Below are positions 49,625-61,421 of a stretch of DNA of 64,000 nucleotides, piece after piece. This DNA comes from Erwinia_E haradaeae_F (GTDB taxonomy: Bacteria > Pseudomonadota > Gammaproteobacteria > Enterobacterales > Enterobacteriaceae): assembly GCF_900698855.1 (NCBI RefSeq), contig NZ_LR217698.1, positions 620,001 to 684,000 of the forward strand, in the 5' to 3' direction. Within the stretch, counting starts at the first letter, position 1. Every line of letters begins with the position of its first letter. The notes below the pieces were generated by a model. It had not been told where the DNA came from and ran no database searches. It was given only the letters and a program-made list of their open reading frames with translations. Made by a program: the position numbers and the translations under genes.

Positions 49625-50257
49625 TATTGCTCCATAGAAACCATGGCCCGTTTACTTGATATAGATATATACATTCATATAAAAAGTTGGTATTATATTT
49701 ATAATACAGAACCTATTTTATAGGAATACCCCTTAATTCTCTTTTTATTAGAATATAATAAGACCGACATAACGAAGACTCTTAATACATTAGCAATAAC
49801 CTATGATTTAAGATAATTATCTTCACTAATATTCGTATAGCATACGAATGCAAAAAGTGTTTTTTTAAAAAAAGCACAATATATTACATTTTAATTTCTT
49901 AAAACACACATGTTTATTTTAAAAAAATACAAAACCAAACTGTATAATCATATTATACATTCTAATTCATCTTAGAATCGAATTAATATAACCCAGGTTT
50001 TTGCACTATAACCGATCAACAAATAAACGAAGCACATTTAATACTCAACGTGTTCTTCATGAAATCAGATTAAATTATATAATTTATACTACATCGATCT
50101 TTATCTACAATACGATAAACATCATACATTATGACGTTATCTATCAAAAATAAATATCCTTATAATATTACTACTCATATATAAATAATTAAAGTTTTAT
50201 TTATTTTTAATAGCAAATAAAATACATCAAACTAAAGGTCAGAGTAACATTACGCAA
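49625..50257. other. gene-free region between divergent tgt and ydiK
   Basis: About 630 bp with no supported frame; it should hold both promoters. queA normally sits upstream of tgt and is missing. No structured RNA was recognised. Confidence 0.5.
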
Positions 50258-51325
50258 ATGAACAAAATGAAAAGTAATTCTGATTGCTATAAAACCATAC
50301 TTTCACTTCTATTCGTTTTCCTAATGATTGCAACTTGTTTATGGATACTTAAACCCTTTTTAGTTGGATTTACTTGGGCTAGCATAATCGTAATTGCAAC
50401 CTGGCCTTTTATGCTTAAAACTCAACGCGTTCTATATGGAAGCAGATCGTTAGCAGTTATTACAATGGTATTCGTTTTAGTTTTAATTTTTATAATTCCT
50501 CTTGTTCTCTTGATTAACAGTTTAGTTGAAAATAGTGGCATAATAATTGATTGGATCAGAAATAAGAATATACAATTTCCTGAGTTATCATATTTACAGA
50601 ATTACCCGTTAATAGGAAAAAAGCTTTACGTAATATATCACTATTTAATTAATGGTAGTTCAGCCATTCTTATTAATCAAATACAACCATATATTGGTCG
50701 CACTACTAAGTTTTTCTTTACTCAAGCCAGTCACATCGGTCAATTTATAATAGATCTAGGAATGATGCTCCTCTTTAGTATTCCACTATATTGGCGCGGA
50801 GAAGAAGTAAGTCATAGAATACATCACTTAATTGTTAGATTATCTTATCGCCGTGGTGATAAAGCTGTTGTTTTTATAGTACAAGCTATTCGATCCGTAG
50901 CTCTCGGTGTAGTAGTGACTGCATTGGTACAAGGAATACTTGGGGGTATTGGGTTAAGTATATCCGGAATCCCCTTTTCATCAATGCTAACTATTTTTAT
51001 GATCCTATCATGTTTAGTACAGTTGGGACCATTAATTATCTTAGTACCAGCAGTTATCTGGCTCTATTGGATCAATAATACAACAGAAGGCACGATTTTA
51101 TTAATTTGGAGCTGTCTAGTAGGAGTTATAGATCATATCCTAAGGCCTTTTTTAATTAGAAAAGGAGCAGATCTTCCGGTAACTCTTATCTTTTTTGGTG
51201 TGATTGGAGGTTTATTAGCTTTTGGAATTATTGGGTTATTTATTGGACCAGTAGTTTTAGCAATCTCTTATCGAGTAACGTGCTCTTGGATTGAGGAAAC
51301 TCCTTCTCCTCCAAATTATAGATAA
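50258..51325 (+). CDS. ydiK: AI-2E family membrane protein YdiK
   Basis: The 355-residue product resembles E. coli YdiK (370) throughout: LSLLFVFLMIATCLWILKPF at the start, RSLAVITMVFVLVLIFIIPLVLLINS, AIRSVALGVVVTALVQGILGGIGL and LIRKGADLPVTLIFFGVIGGLLAFGIIGLFIGPVVLA near the end. It belongs to the AI-2E transporter superfamily, with about eight membrane helices. The substrate of YdiK is not established; relatives export small molecules or exchange sodium and protons. It stands alone between long non-coding stretches. Retention of a transporter of unknown role in a reduced genome is of interest. Confidence 0.9.
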   Translation: MNKMKSNSDCYKTILSLLFVFLMIATCLWILKPFLVGFTWASIIVIATWPFMLKTQRVLYGSRSLAVITMVFVLVLIFIIPLVLLINSLVENSGIIIDWIRNKNIQFPELSYLQNYPLIGKKLYVIYHYLINGSSAILINQIQPYIGRTTKFFFTQASHIGQFIIDLGMMLLFSIPLYWRGEEVSHRIHHLIVRLSYRRGDKAVVFIVQAIRSVALGVVVTALVQGILGGIGLSISGIPFSSMLTIFMILSCLVQLGPLIILVPAVIWLYWINNTTEGTILLIWSCLVGVIDHILRPFLIRKGADLPVTLIFFGVIGGLLAFGIIGLFIGPVVLAISYRVTCSWIEETPSPPNYR

Positions 51326-52449
51326 TTAATAATTATATTATATAATATTTTTGACATTGATAATAAATCAATATTATATCAATCATGTGTTATCTTAAAT
51401 TGTAATTTTTAGTTAAATGATTTCTCCATTTATAATAATGTTTATTATCCACCTAGATTATTCAATACATCGAGTTAGAAACTTACTTTACAGAAATAAT
51501 AAAATTTAATGGAAAAGAAAAATGTAAATAACCTCAATCAATTAATTTGCTATAGAAGAAGATAAAAAATTTTTTAAAATAAAGAAAATTATTAGTTATA
51601 TCTCTAAGTATAATAAAAATAACAATTCAATAGTCACATCTTTCTTATGTTAAGAAAATTTTTAAAACTCTACTTAAAATATATGAAATGATTAAATCAT
51701 ATATCGTATATATCTATCTTTACACTGTTCTCATAGAAAAAAATAAAAAAATTAGAATTAATATATATAATTATTCAATCAACAATCCCATATCAGGTTT
51801 GGTATGATAAATTTGATAATTTTCTAAGACTAAAATAAAATACTGATTAATTTTAGAAAAAACTGTTTATGTAATAAACATACAAATCTAGATGGCTCTA
51901 ATATAAATGAACTATGCATTCTATAATGTATGATTAATCATATTTTACATATTATCGTAAAAAGTAAAATAAAAACTAACACTTCCTAATTAGAATCTAG
52001 GAAATAAATTTATATAAAACATAGTTTCTAGTAATGGATAGTACTTATTATATTACTCAGTAATCTTACATGTATCCTAGTTAGGACGAAAATCATTCAT
52101 AAATCATAAATTAAATAGAAAGACTGATAGTAAAATATTGTGTATAATTAAATTAACTCAAGAATAAATCTTGACCCTTATCTGTAAGTAGATATCGATA
52201 ATTTTTCTTAAAACAGACCAGTCTAATGTTATATGAATTCCGATGTAAAATATATTTTTTTAATTACTCTCACACCTAGATCAACTCAATTTATATTAAG
52301 GTTAAAATACTTCTCTTTGAGAAAAATATTCTAATATTCTAAGTCTGTGAATCTATCTAATATTGATCTATATAAGATCTGATATCTTACAATAGCAGAT
52401 ACAATCAATAAGATATAAAATAAAACAGAATAATACTAGTAATATATAC
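51326..52449. other. gene-free region between convergent ydiK and pgpB
   Basis: About 1.1 kb without a supported frame, tRNA or clear terminator; only short AT palindromes are seen. Confidence 0.5.
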
Positions 52450-53187
52450 TCAACATTTTCTACGTACACTTTTTGTTTTTATAAAATTCAGTCTTTCTAA
52501 TAATATTGTAACCAATATTGCTAATATCCAGCTAAAAATAATCGCAACAATAAGATCGATTGACCAGTGCATTCCGAAAATCAGACGACTAGCCATAACC
52601 GCTAAAGCCCAAATCATAATTATTACTACAGTACAATAATAACGTCGTGGCCAAAGAACACCTATACCAATCAAAGCCCAAGTGCAAGCAAAAAGAGTAT
52701 GTCCAGAAGGGAAAGAAAAGTTATTTGAATGAGACCAATGCTGAATTAGGAATTGTGGAAATTTTTTTGTATCCAATGAACATATAAAAGCTTTATCTTG
52801 CAATGCAAGATCCTTTTCTTGCATAACATTAGATACATTCGTTTGGTAGTTTTCTGAAATCCATAATTTATAAGGACGTAATTCCTTTACATGATTCTTA
52901 AGAAATGTCTTTATACCTTCTCCAATCATCAATGATGAAATCAAGATAATAATCAAAAGAATAGTCGATTTAAAAGAAAAACGCAGACAATAAACAAACC
53001 AACTACATAAAATAATACTTGTCCATATCACCCATGTGTCATTTATAGTTGCAGTAATACCATACATCAATACATGACCCCATCCTATATCCATGGGTTG
53101 CCATTTCCATCCAGATAATATCACTAATACAGGCATTAGCAATAGTATTAAAGAGCCTATTGTGATTCGTTTGAATATATCTAACAT
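52450..53187 (-). CDS. pgpB: phosphatidylglycerophosphatase B / undecaprenyl pyrophosphatase
   Basis: PgpB is a membrane PAP2 phosphatase that dephosphorylates undecaprenyl pyrophosphate, phosphatidylglycerophosphate and related lipids. The product has 245 residues (E. coli 254) with six membrane helices. The three PAP2 motifs are present: K-N-H-V-K-E-L-R-P, the PSGHT motif (FSFPSGHTLFA) and SRLIFGMHWSIDL with the catalytic His and the Asp. It is divergent from ribA, as in E. coli. It supplies lipid carrier recycling for the mur and mrcB genes in this window. Confidence 0.93.
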   Translation of the reverse strand: MLDIFKRITIGSLILLLMPVLVILSGWKWQPMDIGWGHVLMYGITATINDTWVIWTSIILCSWFVYCLRFSFKSTILLIIILISSLMIGEGIKTFLKNHVKELRPYKLWISENYQTNVSNVMQEKDLALQDKAFICSLDTKKFPQFLIQHWSHSNNFSFPSGHTLFACTWALIGIGVLWPRRYYCTVVIIMIWALAVMASRLIFGMHWSIDLIVAIIFSWILAILVTILLERLNFIKTKSVRRKC

Positions 53188-54386
53188 ATTGATTATATCC
53201 TTATAAGGACATTGAAATATTGAAATTAATCGCTAAGAATCCCACTCATTAACTTAAACAATATTGCACTTTAAAAATAATTAATATACAATATCATATT
53301 ATTTTTATATTTTCTAGAGAGAAAATCAATATTTGATTTCTCAGTAGAAAAAAATTAAGACAAAATAAGTATAATAAAAATAATCTAGTAAACCTAGACT
53401 AGGCAATCAAAAAATATACTCATACATCAGAATATTTCTGTATGTATTTATACAAATCTCGTGTTGTTTAAGAAACATAAGAAAAAAATCTAATTCTTAT
53501 CTTAAATTAAAATAAGCTAAGGATTATTAATAATTAAGTATGTTATCGTTATATTAATATGGGCGCTTCTATTTTCATGACACTTCTATCTTTTGCCTCT
53601 AAAAGAGATTCAATATACTAAAGCACTTAAGTATATTTTTTTATTTTTAATGAATATCACAACTGCTTTATAACATTGAATAGTCTAGTAAAATACCAAA
53701 CAAATAAAATTAAAAAAATTATATGAAATCCTCAAATAACACCATACAAATAAAACTATAGATTTTAATTCATACTACTTTGCAACTTATAACCTAAGTA
53801 CAATACAAACGAAAGAATATAGTCACAATACATTTAGTCACAATTCATCAATGCTATATAAAACATAGCATACCAAACATTAAATTAATTTAAGAAAAGC
53901 CATATCTCAAACAGTGGAAAACTGTAATAAAAAAATTAACGATACAAAGTTTTCTAACAAACTTTTATTAAAAAAAGAAAATAATTATAACTCTTTAAAT
54001 TAATAAAAATTATAGAAATTGAACCATTCATAATGCATGCTATTATATCAATAAAATGTCTGCGATTTAGTAATCAATTTACTGAAAAACCATGAAAAAT
54101 AACCAACGATCTATTATAGATAACAATAATAACTACTAAAAATAAAACACTATTAAAATTCAGAACTCAAGATCTATAGCTACTTTAATATTCTTAGTTC
54201 AGATTATCCTGTTAATGGGTAATCATCCTCACTTACATTCTTACTTACCACCTAAATGGTATTTTCGTAGGCTAAACAATATCTATGTTGTACTATAGGA
54301 TTTCTATAATTAAACCAACAATACACACCCAAAAATCTCATCTATTCAGTAAATCCACGTAACATCTAGATTTTATGGGGATTAAT
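53188..54386. other. gene-free region between divergent pgpB and ribA
   Basis: About 1.2 kb with no supported frame. In E. coli these two genes are divergent across a much shorter gap, so the extra length is unexplained. No FMN-riboswitch-like G+C-rich structure was seen before ribA. Confidence 0.5.
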
Positions 54387-54977
54387 ATGAAACTTAAACG
54401 AGTGGCAGAAGCTAATCTACCTACTCCCTTCGGGAATTGCCGAATAGTTGGTTTTGAGGAACTAAATACACAAAGAGATCATGTCTCCTTAATATTTGGT
54501 GATATTTCTAAGAATCGACCTGTTCTGGCCCGTGTACACTCAGAATGTCTAACCGGAGATGCACTATTTAGTTTACGCTGTGACTGTGGTTTTCAATTGG
54601 AAGAAGCAATAATACAGATTACTACACAAAATTCTGGAATACTTATTTACCATCGACAAGAAGGAAGAAACATTGGGCTGATAAATAAAATACGCGCTTA
54701 TGCACTACAAGATCTAGGATGTGATACAGTTGAGGCTAATCACAAATTAGGATTCAAAGCAGATCAACGTGACTTCAGTATCTGTGCAGATATGTTTAAA
54801 CTACTTGGTGTTAATAAAGTTCGATTATTAACTAATAATCCTAAAAAAGTCCAAATGCTTACAGAATCAGGTATCAATATTATTGAGCGCGTGCCTTTAA
54901 TCGTAGGACGTAATCCTAATAACACAAAGTATTTAGATACCAAAGCCAAAAAACTAGGACACCTCTTTTTGAAATAA
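54387..54977 (+). CDS. ribA: GTP cyclohydrolase II
   Basis: RibA opens GTP to start riboflavin synthesis. The start at 54387 gives MKLKRVAEANLPTPFG (E. coli MQLKRVAEAKLPTPWG) and 196 residues as in E. coli, with a GGGG Shine-Dalgarno six nt before; the ATG at 54375 would add four residues. The zinc cysteines are in SECLTGDALFSLRCDCGFQL, and the catalytic RQEGRNIGLINKIRAYALQD and NNPKKVQML segments are intact. Riboflavin provision is a common reason for keeping this gene in insect symbionts, but the rest of the pathway is not in view. Confidence 0.97.
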   Translation: MKLKRVAEANLPTPFGNCRIVGFEELNTQRDHVSLIFGDISKNRPVLARVHSECLTGDALFSLRCDCGFQLEEAIIQITTQNSGILIYHRQEGRNIGLINKIRAYALQDLGCDTVEANHKLGFKADQRDFSICADMFKLLGVNKVRLLTNNPKKVQMLTESGINIIERVPLIVGRNPNNTKYLDTKAKKLGHLFLK

Positions 54978-55070
54978 ATTCACTATTTTGATTACTTTTA
55001 CAACAATATAAAAATCAAATTATAATTTTATGAAAAAATTCACATTATCTCTATACCTTAAATAAAGATA

Positions 55071-55089
55071 GGCTTACTCTCAGTAAGCC
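55071..55089. terminator. probable ribA terminator hairpin
   Basis: GGCTTACT (55071-55078) and AGTAAGCC (55082-55089) form a perfect 8-bp stem with a 3-nt loop, half of it G/C, 94 nt after the ribA stop. It stands out in AT-rich DNA, but no T run follows on the + strand. Confidence 0.45.
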
Positions 55090-56744
55090 ATAACCACATC
55101 CGATCTTTTCCAGTATTAAAAATACCTACTTCATCTATTGAAAACTCATTTATCTCTAGTTCTCTAATAAATTAAAATGGAAAGTTTTATTTACTAACTT
55201 TCAAAAAAATATGTAATAATAACATATTACATGACATAAGAATCTTATTAACAAATAAGAACATATCTTATATCTTACAAAGATATCTATAGTTATAGAC
55301 TATAGCAATTACACTTAAAAAAATAATATAATAAAATATTATATGATATTTTACTAGTCTACGAAGATAACTCCTTTTATTATAGGAGTTACTTACCTAG
55401 AGACTCAATATTTCATATAAAAATTAATAATTATATTATAATGTATATAATCATTAAATCTCATATTTATTTTTTTAACGAAACATGATTCAGAACAGTT
55501 TATCTCTGAGTCAAAATGTTATTTTTTATTAAACATTTTTATAATATATTATGATATTTTTGAAAAATATTCAAAATATATTGATTAATATATATATAGA
55601 CGAACATATAATAAACCAGTTAAAAAATATGATAAATATTCTAAAAATAAATAAGATGACTTACAAAAATAAAATCATTATTTATGATAAAGCTATCATA
55701 ACATGATATACAAGTCTAGCTAGATCAAGAATAATAAAATAAAGAATATATCGATCTTTATCCATGCAACTGATCCTAATTGTATGCTAAAGAATATACG
55801 ATAGACTTTTATGTATATGCTAAACTCATAAAAACTTTTATCTTTTAAAATAGATTATTTAAAACTTTGTAAATCTCTATAAAACTCAAATTTTAAATAA
55901 CATTTACAAGAAATTATGCAGTCACTTCTTCATAGCATATCATTCAGTACAAACACCTTACAAATATATATATAAAATTTTAACTTAATTATTTTTAATT
56001 AATGAGTACATATTTCATAAATCTAATACATTAAAACTCAATATAATACGATAAAAAGATAATCAGAAAACTATGCAATCTATTTTCTATAATAGATATT
56101 ATCTAATCATATTTCTCCAATCAATCAAACATCCATCCTATAACTATGATCGATCGTTTAATCATACATATGAATAATACTGCTATATTATAGAAAAAAA
56201 ATCAAACATACCAGATTTAATTGTCACAATCATTAAAACTACTAATCAATAAATATAACTAACTAATTTCACAGTCTAAAGCACTTGTCCTTTTAATCTG
56301 AAAATCGAAGCACCTTGATCATATTAAAACAATCAAAACACCGCTACAGAAAAATCTCATTATATTATCAAAAAGAGACATATAATCAGATGATAAAACC
56401 TGGAATATATGTTCATGGATATAAACTTACTCAAACTCTAGTATATGATTTTTAAGATCACAATCACTATATCTTTATAGATCGATATCTAAAAAAATCA
56501 GATCATATAATCACTAAATAAGAAAGGCAAGTGTAATTATCTTTAAATTGAGATTAACACTTAATAATGACTATGTCTCTTACTATTATTATATTAATCA
56601 CCAACATTATTCTAATTATTAACTTTTAATTGAGCATAAAAAGAAAAAATAGTCAACAAATAAAAAGAGAAAAAATTATTTTTATACAATATAAAAAATC
56701 ATAAGAAAAAACAAAAAACACTCTAGATCTAGATTAGAAAAGAG
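55090..56744. other. gene-free region between ribA and mrcB
   Basis: About 1.65 kb without a frame, tRNA or recognisable remnant. The last 200 bp become very A-rich before the mrcB start. Confidence 0.5.
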
Positions 56745-59090
56745 ATGAATTTAATGAAGAATACAAAAGTTATGCTCAATATACATAAAAAAAATAGATG
56801 GATTAAATTAATAATCAATAGTTTTTGTATCATTCTTATAGTCATAACTATATACGGATATTGGCTTGATAGCCAAATTCGAACTCGGATTGATGGAAAG
56901 GTATGGCAACTACCAGCCTCAGTCTATGGCCGAGTAATCACTCTTCAACCCCATTCCTTCTACACTAAAAAAGAAGTTATCCAATTCTTAAAAGTAGCTC
57001 ACTATCGACAAGTGAAAAATATTATCTCTTCTGGTGAATTTTCTATCAAGGATGAAAACATTGAAATAATACGTCGCACTTTTAATTTTCCCGATAAAAA
57101 AGAAATGCAAATACATGCAATTCTGACTTTTAAAAATAATTACTTAGATGAAATTAAAAATTTTAAAAACGGACGAAATTTTGGATTTTTACGTTTAGAT
57201 CCACGTTTAATTACTTTACTACAATCACCTAACGGTGAACAGCGCTTGTTTGTAGAGAGAAAAGGATTTCCAAATTTTCTAGTAAATACATTGCTAACAA
57301 CTGAAGATCGTGGCTTTTATCAACACTGTGGAATCAATATTAGATCAATTGGTCGTGCCTTATTTATGAACCTTATGGCCGGTCATGCAGTACAGGGAGG
57401 AAGCACTCTCACTCAGCAACTTGTAAAAAACTTATTTCTCACTAATCAACGCTCTCTATGGCGTAAAATCAACGAAGCTTATATGGCTATTATTTTAGAG
57501 GCGCGTTATAAAAAGGATCGAATCCTTGAGCTATATCTTAATGAAGTCTACCTCGGACAGGCTGGAAATGATCAACTAAGAGGATTCCCAATAGCAAGTT
57601 TATACTATTTTGGCCGTCCGGTAAATGAACTAAGTCTAGATCAACAAACCTTACTAGTCGGTATGGTTAAAGGAGCTTCTCTTTACAATCCTTGGCGTCA
57701 TCCACAACTTACATTAAAACGTCGAAACTTTCTATTACATTTACTAGCACAGAAGAACATAATAAAATCAGATAGTTATGAACTGTTCAGCTCCCGTCCT
57801 TTAGGTATTCTACCTAAAGGTGGTGTGATTACACCGCAACCAGCATTTATGCAAATGGTACGCAATGAAATACACGCTAATATAGGAGATAAAATTCAGG
57901 ATCTATCTGGATTACAAATTTTTACTACACTCGACCCCGTCTCTCAAAATGCCGCTGAAAAATCAGTAGCAAAAGAAATAGCTCTACTTCGAAAAAAACA
58001 AGGTATACAGGATCTAGAAACTGCAATGATAGTTGTGGACCGCTTTAGCGGTGAAGTGCGAGCTATGGTTGGGGGAGCCGATCCACGATTTGCAGGATAC
58101 AATCGAGTATTGCAAGCAAGGCGATCAATAGGTTCACTTGCAAAACCAGCAATCTACTTAACTGCTTTATGCCATCCTAATCTCTATGGACTGAATACAT
58201 GGATTTCTGATAACCCTTTATCCCTAAAACAAAAAAATGGAAAAATTTGGCAACCAAAAAATGACTCAGGATATTTTAGTGATCGCATTATGCTAATTGA
58301 TGCCCTAACTAACTCACTCAATGTCCCTGCAGTTACTCTTGGAATGCAACTTGGACTTACGTCCATAATAGATACATGGGCTCGTCTTGGTGCTCCAAAC
58401 AATCAATTACAACCAATCCCATCTATCCTTCTAGGAGCTTTAAACCTAACACCAATTGAAGTGGCACAAACATTTCAGACTATTGCTAGTGGTGGAAATC
58501 GTGCACAATTGTCATCTCTTCGATCGGTAATGTCTGCAGACGGTGACATTCTGTACCAAAGTTTTCCACAATTAAAACAAACAGTACCAATCGAAGCAGC
58601 TTATTTAACATTGTATGCAATACAACAAGTAGTCAATCGTGGTACAGCAGTATCATTAGGTGTTCAATTCCCTCATGCTCAATTAGCAGGAAAAACCGGC
58701 ACCACTAATAATTTAGTAGATAGCTGGTTTGCAGGCATCGATGGAAAAACTGTTACAATTACATGGATTGGACGCGATAATAATCAGCCTACTCGCTTAT
58801 ACGGTGAAAATGGTGCAATGCGATTATATCAACGCTATCTGGAATATCATGAACCCATGCCTCTTAAATTACAATTACCACACAATATTCAATTAATGAA
58901 TGTTAATTTTTCCGGTACTTGGATATGTAATGATAAAACAGTATGGCGCATTCTCCCAATGTGGACTGAAGAAGAAAGACCTCTATGTCAAAAAACAAAA
59001 GAAAACAAAACAAAACAAACCATGAATCATCAAAAAATCACTAACTGGTTCAAAAATATATGGAAACAGGTAATAAATATTTCTAAATAA
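56745..59090 (+). CDS. mrcB: bifunctional peptidoglycan synthase PBP1b
   Basis: PBP1b polymerises glycan strands and crosslinks them. The product has 781 residues (E. coli 844). The cytoplasmic tail is short and basic, followed by one membrane anchor (about 19-42), a UB2H region (about 50-140), and the GT51 glycosyltransferase with catalytic Glu187 in TTEDRGFYQH and GGSTLTQQLVKN. The transpeptidase motifs are SLAK (464-467, Ser464), SLN (524-526) and KTGT (650-653). The missing length is mainly the N-terminal Asp/Glu/Lys-rich tail and the C-terminal Gln-rich tail. A second in-frame ATG at 56754 is better spaced from an AGAG and may be the true start. It stands alone between deserts. Confidence 0.96.
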   Translation: MNLMKNTKVMLNIHKKNRWIKLIINSFCIILIVITIYGYWLDSQIRTRIDGKVWQLPASVYGRVITLQPHSFYTKKEVIQFLKVAHYRQVKNIISSGEFSIKDENIEIIRRTFNFPDKKEMQIHAILTFKNNYLDEIKNFKNGRNFGFLRLDPRLITLLQSPNGEQRLFVERKGFPNFLVNTLLTTEDRGFYQHCGINIRSIGRALFMNLMAGHAVQGGSTLTQQLVKNLFLTNQRSLWRKINEAYMAIILEARYKKDRILELYLNEVYLGQAGNDQLRGFPIASLYYFGRPVNELSLDQQTLLVGMVKGASLYNPWRHPQLTLKRRNFLLHLLAQKNIIKSDSYELFSSRPLGILPKGGVITPQPAFMQMVRNEIHANIGDKIQDLSGLQIFTTLDPVSQNAAEKSVAKEIALLRKKQGIQDLETAMIVVDRFSGEVRAMVGGADPRFAGYNRVLQARRSIGSLAKPAIYLTALCHPNLYGLNTWISDNPLSLKQKNGKIWQPKNDSGYFSDRIMLIDALTNSLNVPAVTLGMQLGLTSIIDTWARLGAPNNQLQPIPSILLGALNLTPIEVAQTFQTIASGGNRAQLSSLRSVMSADGDILYQSFPQLKQTVPIEAAYLTLYAIQQVVNRGTAVSLGVQFPHAQLAGKTGTTNNLVDSWFAGIDGKTVTITWIGRDNNQPTRLYGENGAMRLYQRYLEYHEPMPLKLQLPHNIQLMNVNFSGTWICNDKTVWRILPMWTEEERPLCQKTKENKTKQTMNHQKITNWFKNIWKQVINISK

Positions 59091-60319
59091 AAATTATATA
59101 ACATCACAAAGAACCTAAAGTTCGTACTTTATATATATCAATTAATCTTATAATTACAGAAAATCATCTAGACTAAACTACCATCAATAAAAAAACTAGA
59201 TAAGTAATAGTCTAAATTTAATCTATCATAGTGTAGAATATTAAGAACCATTTAATAAGAGTATTGAATACAATAATTCTTTATTCTATTAATCAATTAT
59301 TAAAGACACTTTATAATATGATATTCAAAACCATTTTACATTAGATCTATATATCTAATAAAAACAAATTACTAAATACATAAAACTATTATCTTTTAAC
59401 GATAAAACAATTTATTTAACCATTTAGATTAAATTCAATAAAAATCTTTAGTTATATGAATGTGAAATTATTTTTTTTGGTAAAAATTATAACGCTTAAT
59501 TTATACTAATTTTACCTCTCAAAATCATAATCAGATACAACCTAATAAAAGATAGGTTCTATATAAAAAATCTCAATATATAAATAAATAATAAATTTTA
59601 ATAAACTAGATTAGACACTCTCACCATATAGAATATATATTATTACTATTATTACTCAAATAATATAAAATGATCTTGAAAAAATAACCTAAACCATAAT
59701 TAATAATTTCTTATTAAAATTAATAGTTTTCATACACAACATCACATAATAAGAAACAATAATCTTATCAAGATACCGCATAACTTTCAAGAAAAAAACT
59801 ATAATCAATTGCTAATATCACTATAATTTAAAATTATTATGATTTCTTTTATAAAGAAAAGGCTATATAGCTCAAAACTAAAAATATAATAACCAAATAT
59901 TTTTCTAAAATAACATAAATAAATAAATCACTGTCAAGATATTATTACTTTCATTAATAAACTAAGAATAGATACACGCATAGTTTAACTTACTCATTAA
60001 ATTTTTTTTAAAAAAACTAAAAAATATCTATAGTAAACAATTAAAAATTAAAAAATACTAGACATATATCTCACTATAAATAAGAGATTAAGTCATCAAT
60101 CAAACCATATATTACATGCCAAAAATCTATTTAACTTCATAATTAAATACTCCAATAATTAAATATTCCAATATAGTCATGGTGAAAAATTTCAATATAG
60201 AACGTAAATAAAAAAACTCAAAATAAAAATCTAACTATATTATCTATTATCTAAATAATAGACACAAAATACACACGACATAAACCGTCTATATACAATA
60301 AATAAATTATTCCTGAAAA

Positions 60320-60396
60320 ACATTTACAGAAATGTAGACACTGTTTTAATTGTCTACATTACTACTACTTTTGCATTACTACTAATAGTAGTGCAA
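60320..60396. repeat. group of overlapping and tandem hairpins
   Basis: ACATTT/AAATGT (60320-60335), AATGTAGACA/TGTCTACATT (60331-60360, 10-nt loop) and TTGCATTACTA/TAGTAGTGCAA (60371-60396, 4-nt loop, one G-T wobble) follow each other. The first two share bases and exclude each other, as in an attenuator. No gene is within 1.2 kb. Confidence 0.5.
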
Positions 60397-61357
60397 TAAA
60401 CTTAGACATCAATACATTTTTAAATAAAAAAATTTAATTAGAATCTAACTTAATTATGTCAATAGTTTTGATTGATACCTATTAACATAATATCCTAACT
60501 ATCTAAGAACCTTGTTCAAGACATATCTCATAATATTATTACTGAATTACTGTTGATAATATACCAAACTAATCTACTCAGCACACATGTAATTAATTTA
60601 CCTTTCCTATCTCTTAAAAACATAGATCGCAAATAATTTGTATTCTCTCTAAAGAACTAAATCAAAGCATCCATTAAGTATAATTTTACTAATCTCAATA
60701 AAAAAGATATCATTAAAAATGATATAATATTCTATACAAGAAATAATAGGCACTCTTATGTAAGTATTTATTAACTAATATATAGCATTTAATCTACTAA
60801 AAAACCTAATTATATTAATCTAAAATTCTTTCTAAGAAAGTATAGATTATATATTTTTAATAAATAAATCTAATAAAAAATATGAGAAAACCAATCGCTT
60901 CAATAATATTAATTATTTTAATAGACAAAATAATTTTACAAATCCATATGCATAAATAATAGTTTTACAACTAAATCTTTATGAATAAATTCACAATAAA
61001 TAGATTCTAATAATCAACTATGCGAAATTATAATCATTAATAATCATAATCATAATGAGAACAAAATTTCTAATCACAATTATAAGAGACTGACCATGAA
61101 TCATAAGAATTTATGAGAAAAGTTGTAGAAAACTAAATAGGATCACTTTTTTATAAAAAAATAATAAAAATATTACCTCTTATTATAGAAAGAAATAAGC
61201 CATTTATTATCTCCGATCTTATCTTGGAGTGATTATTATCTAAAAATTGTTATAATTTACATATGAGATCTCTATAAATACATCATCTTTTATCAGAGAA
61301 TAAATTAATAAAAATATTCATATGAAGTAACATAATTCTTTATCATAGTTAGAATTA

Positions 61358-61421
61358 AGTGTATGAAATTAATTTCAACACTAACTAAAACTACTATATG
61401 ATAACTATATGATATAGTAGT
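61358..61421. repeat. two adjacent inverted repeats
   Basis: The 14-bp perfect palindrome TGAAATTAATTTCA (61364-61377) is extended by AGTGT/ACACT with one bulged A (61358-61382). Seven bases later ACTACTATAT/ATATAGTAGT (61390-61421, 12-nt loop) follows. Function unknown. Confidence 0.45.

Noticed and set aside
59860..59920. GGCTATATAGCTCAAAAC-like string resembling the 5' part of a tRNA
   Set aside because: There is no acceptor or T-arm partner and no GTTCRA motif at the right distance; it is an AT-rich coincidence.
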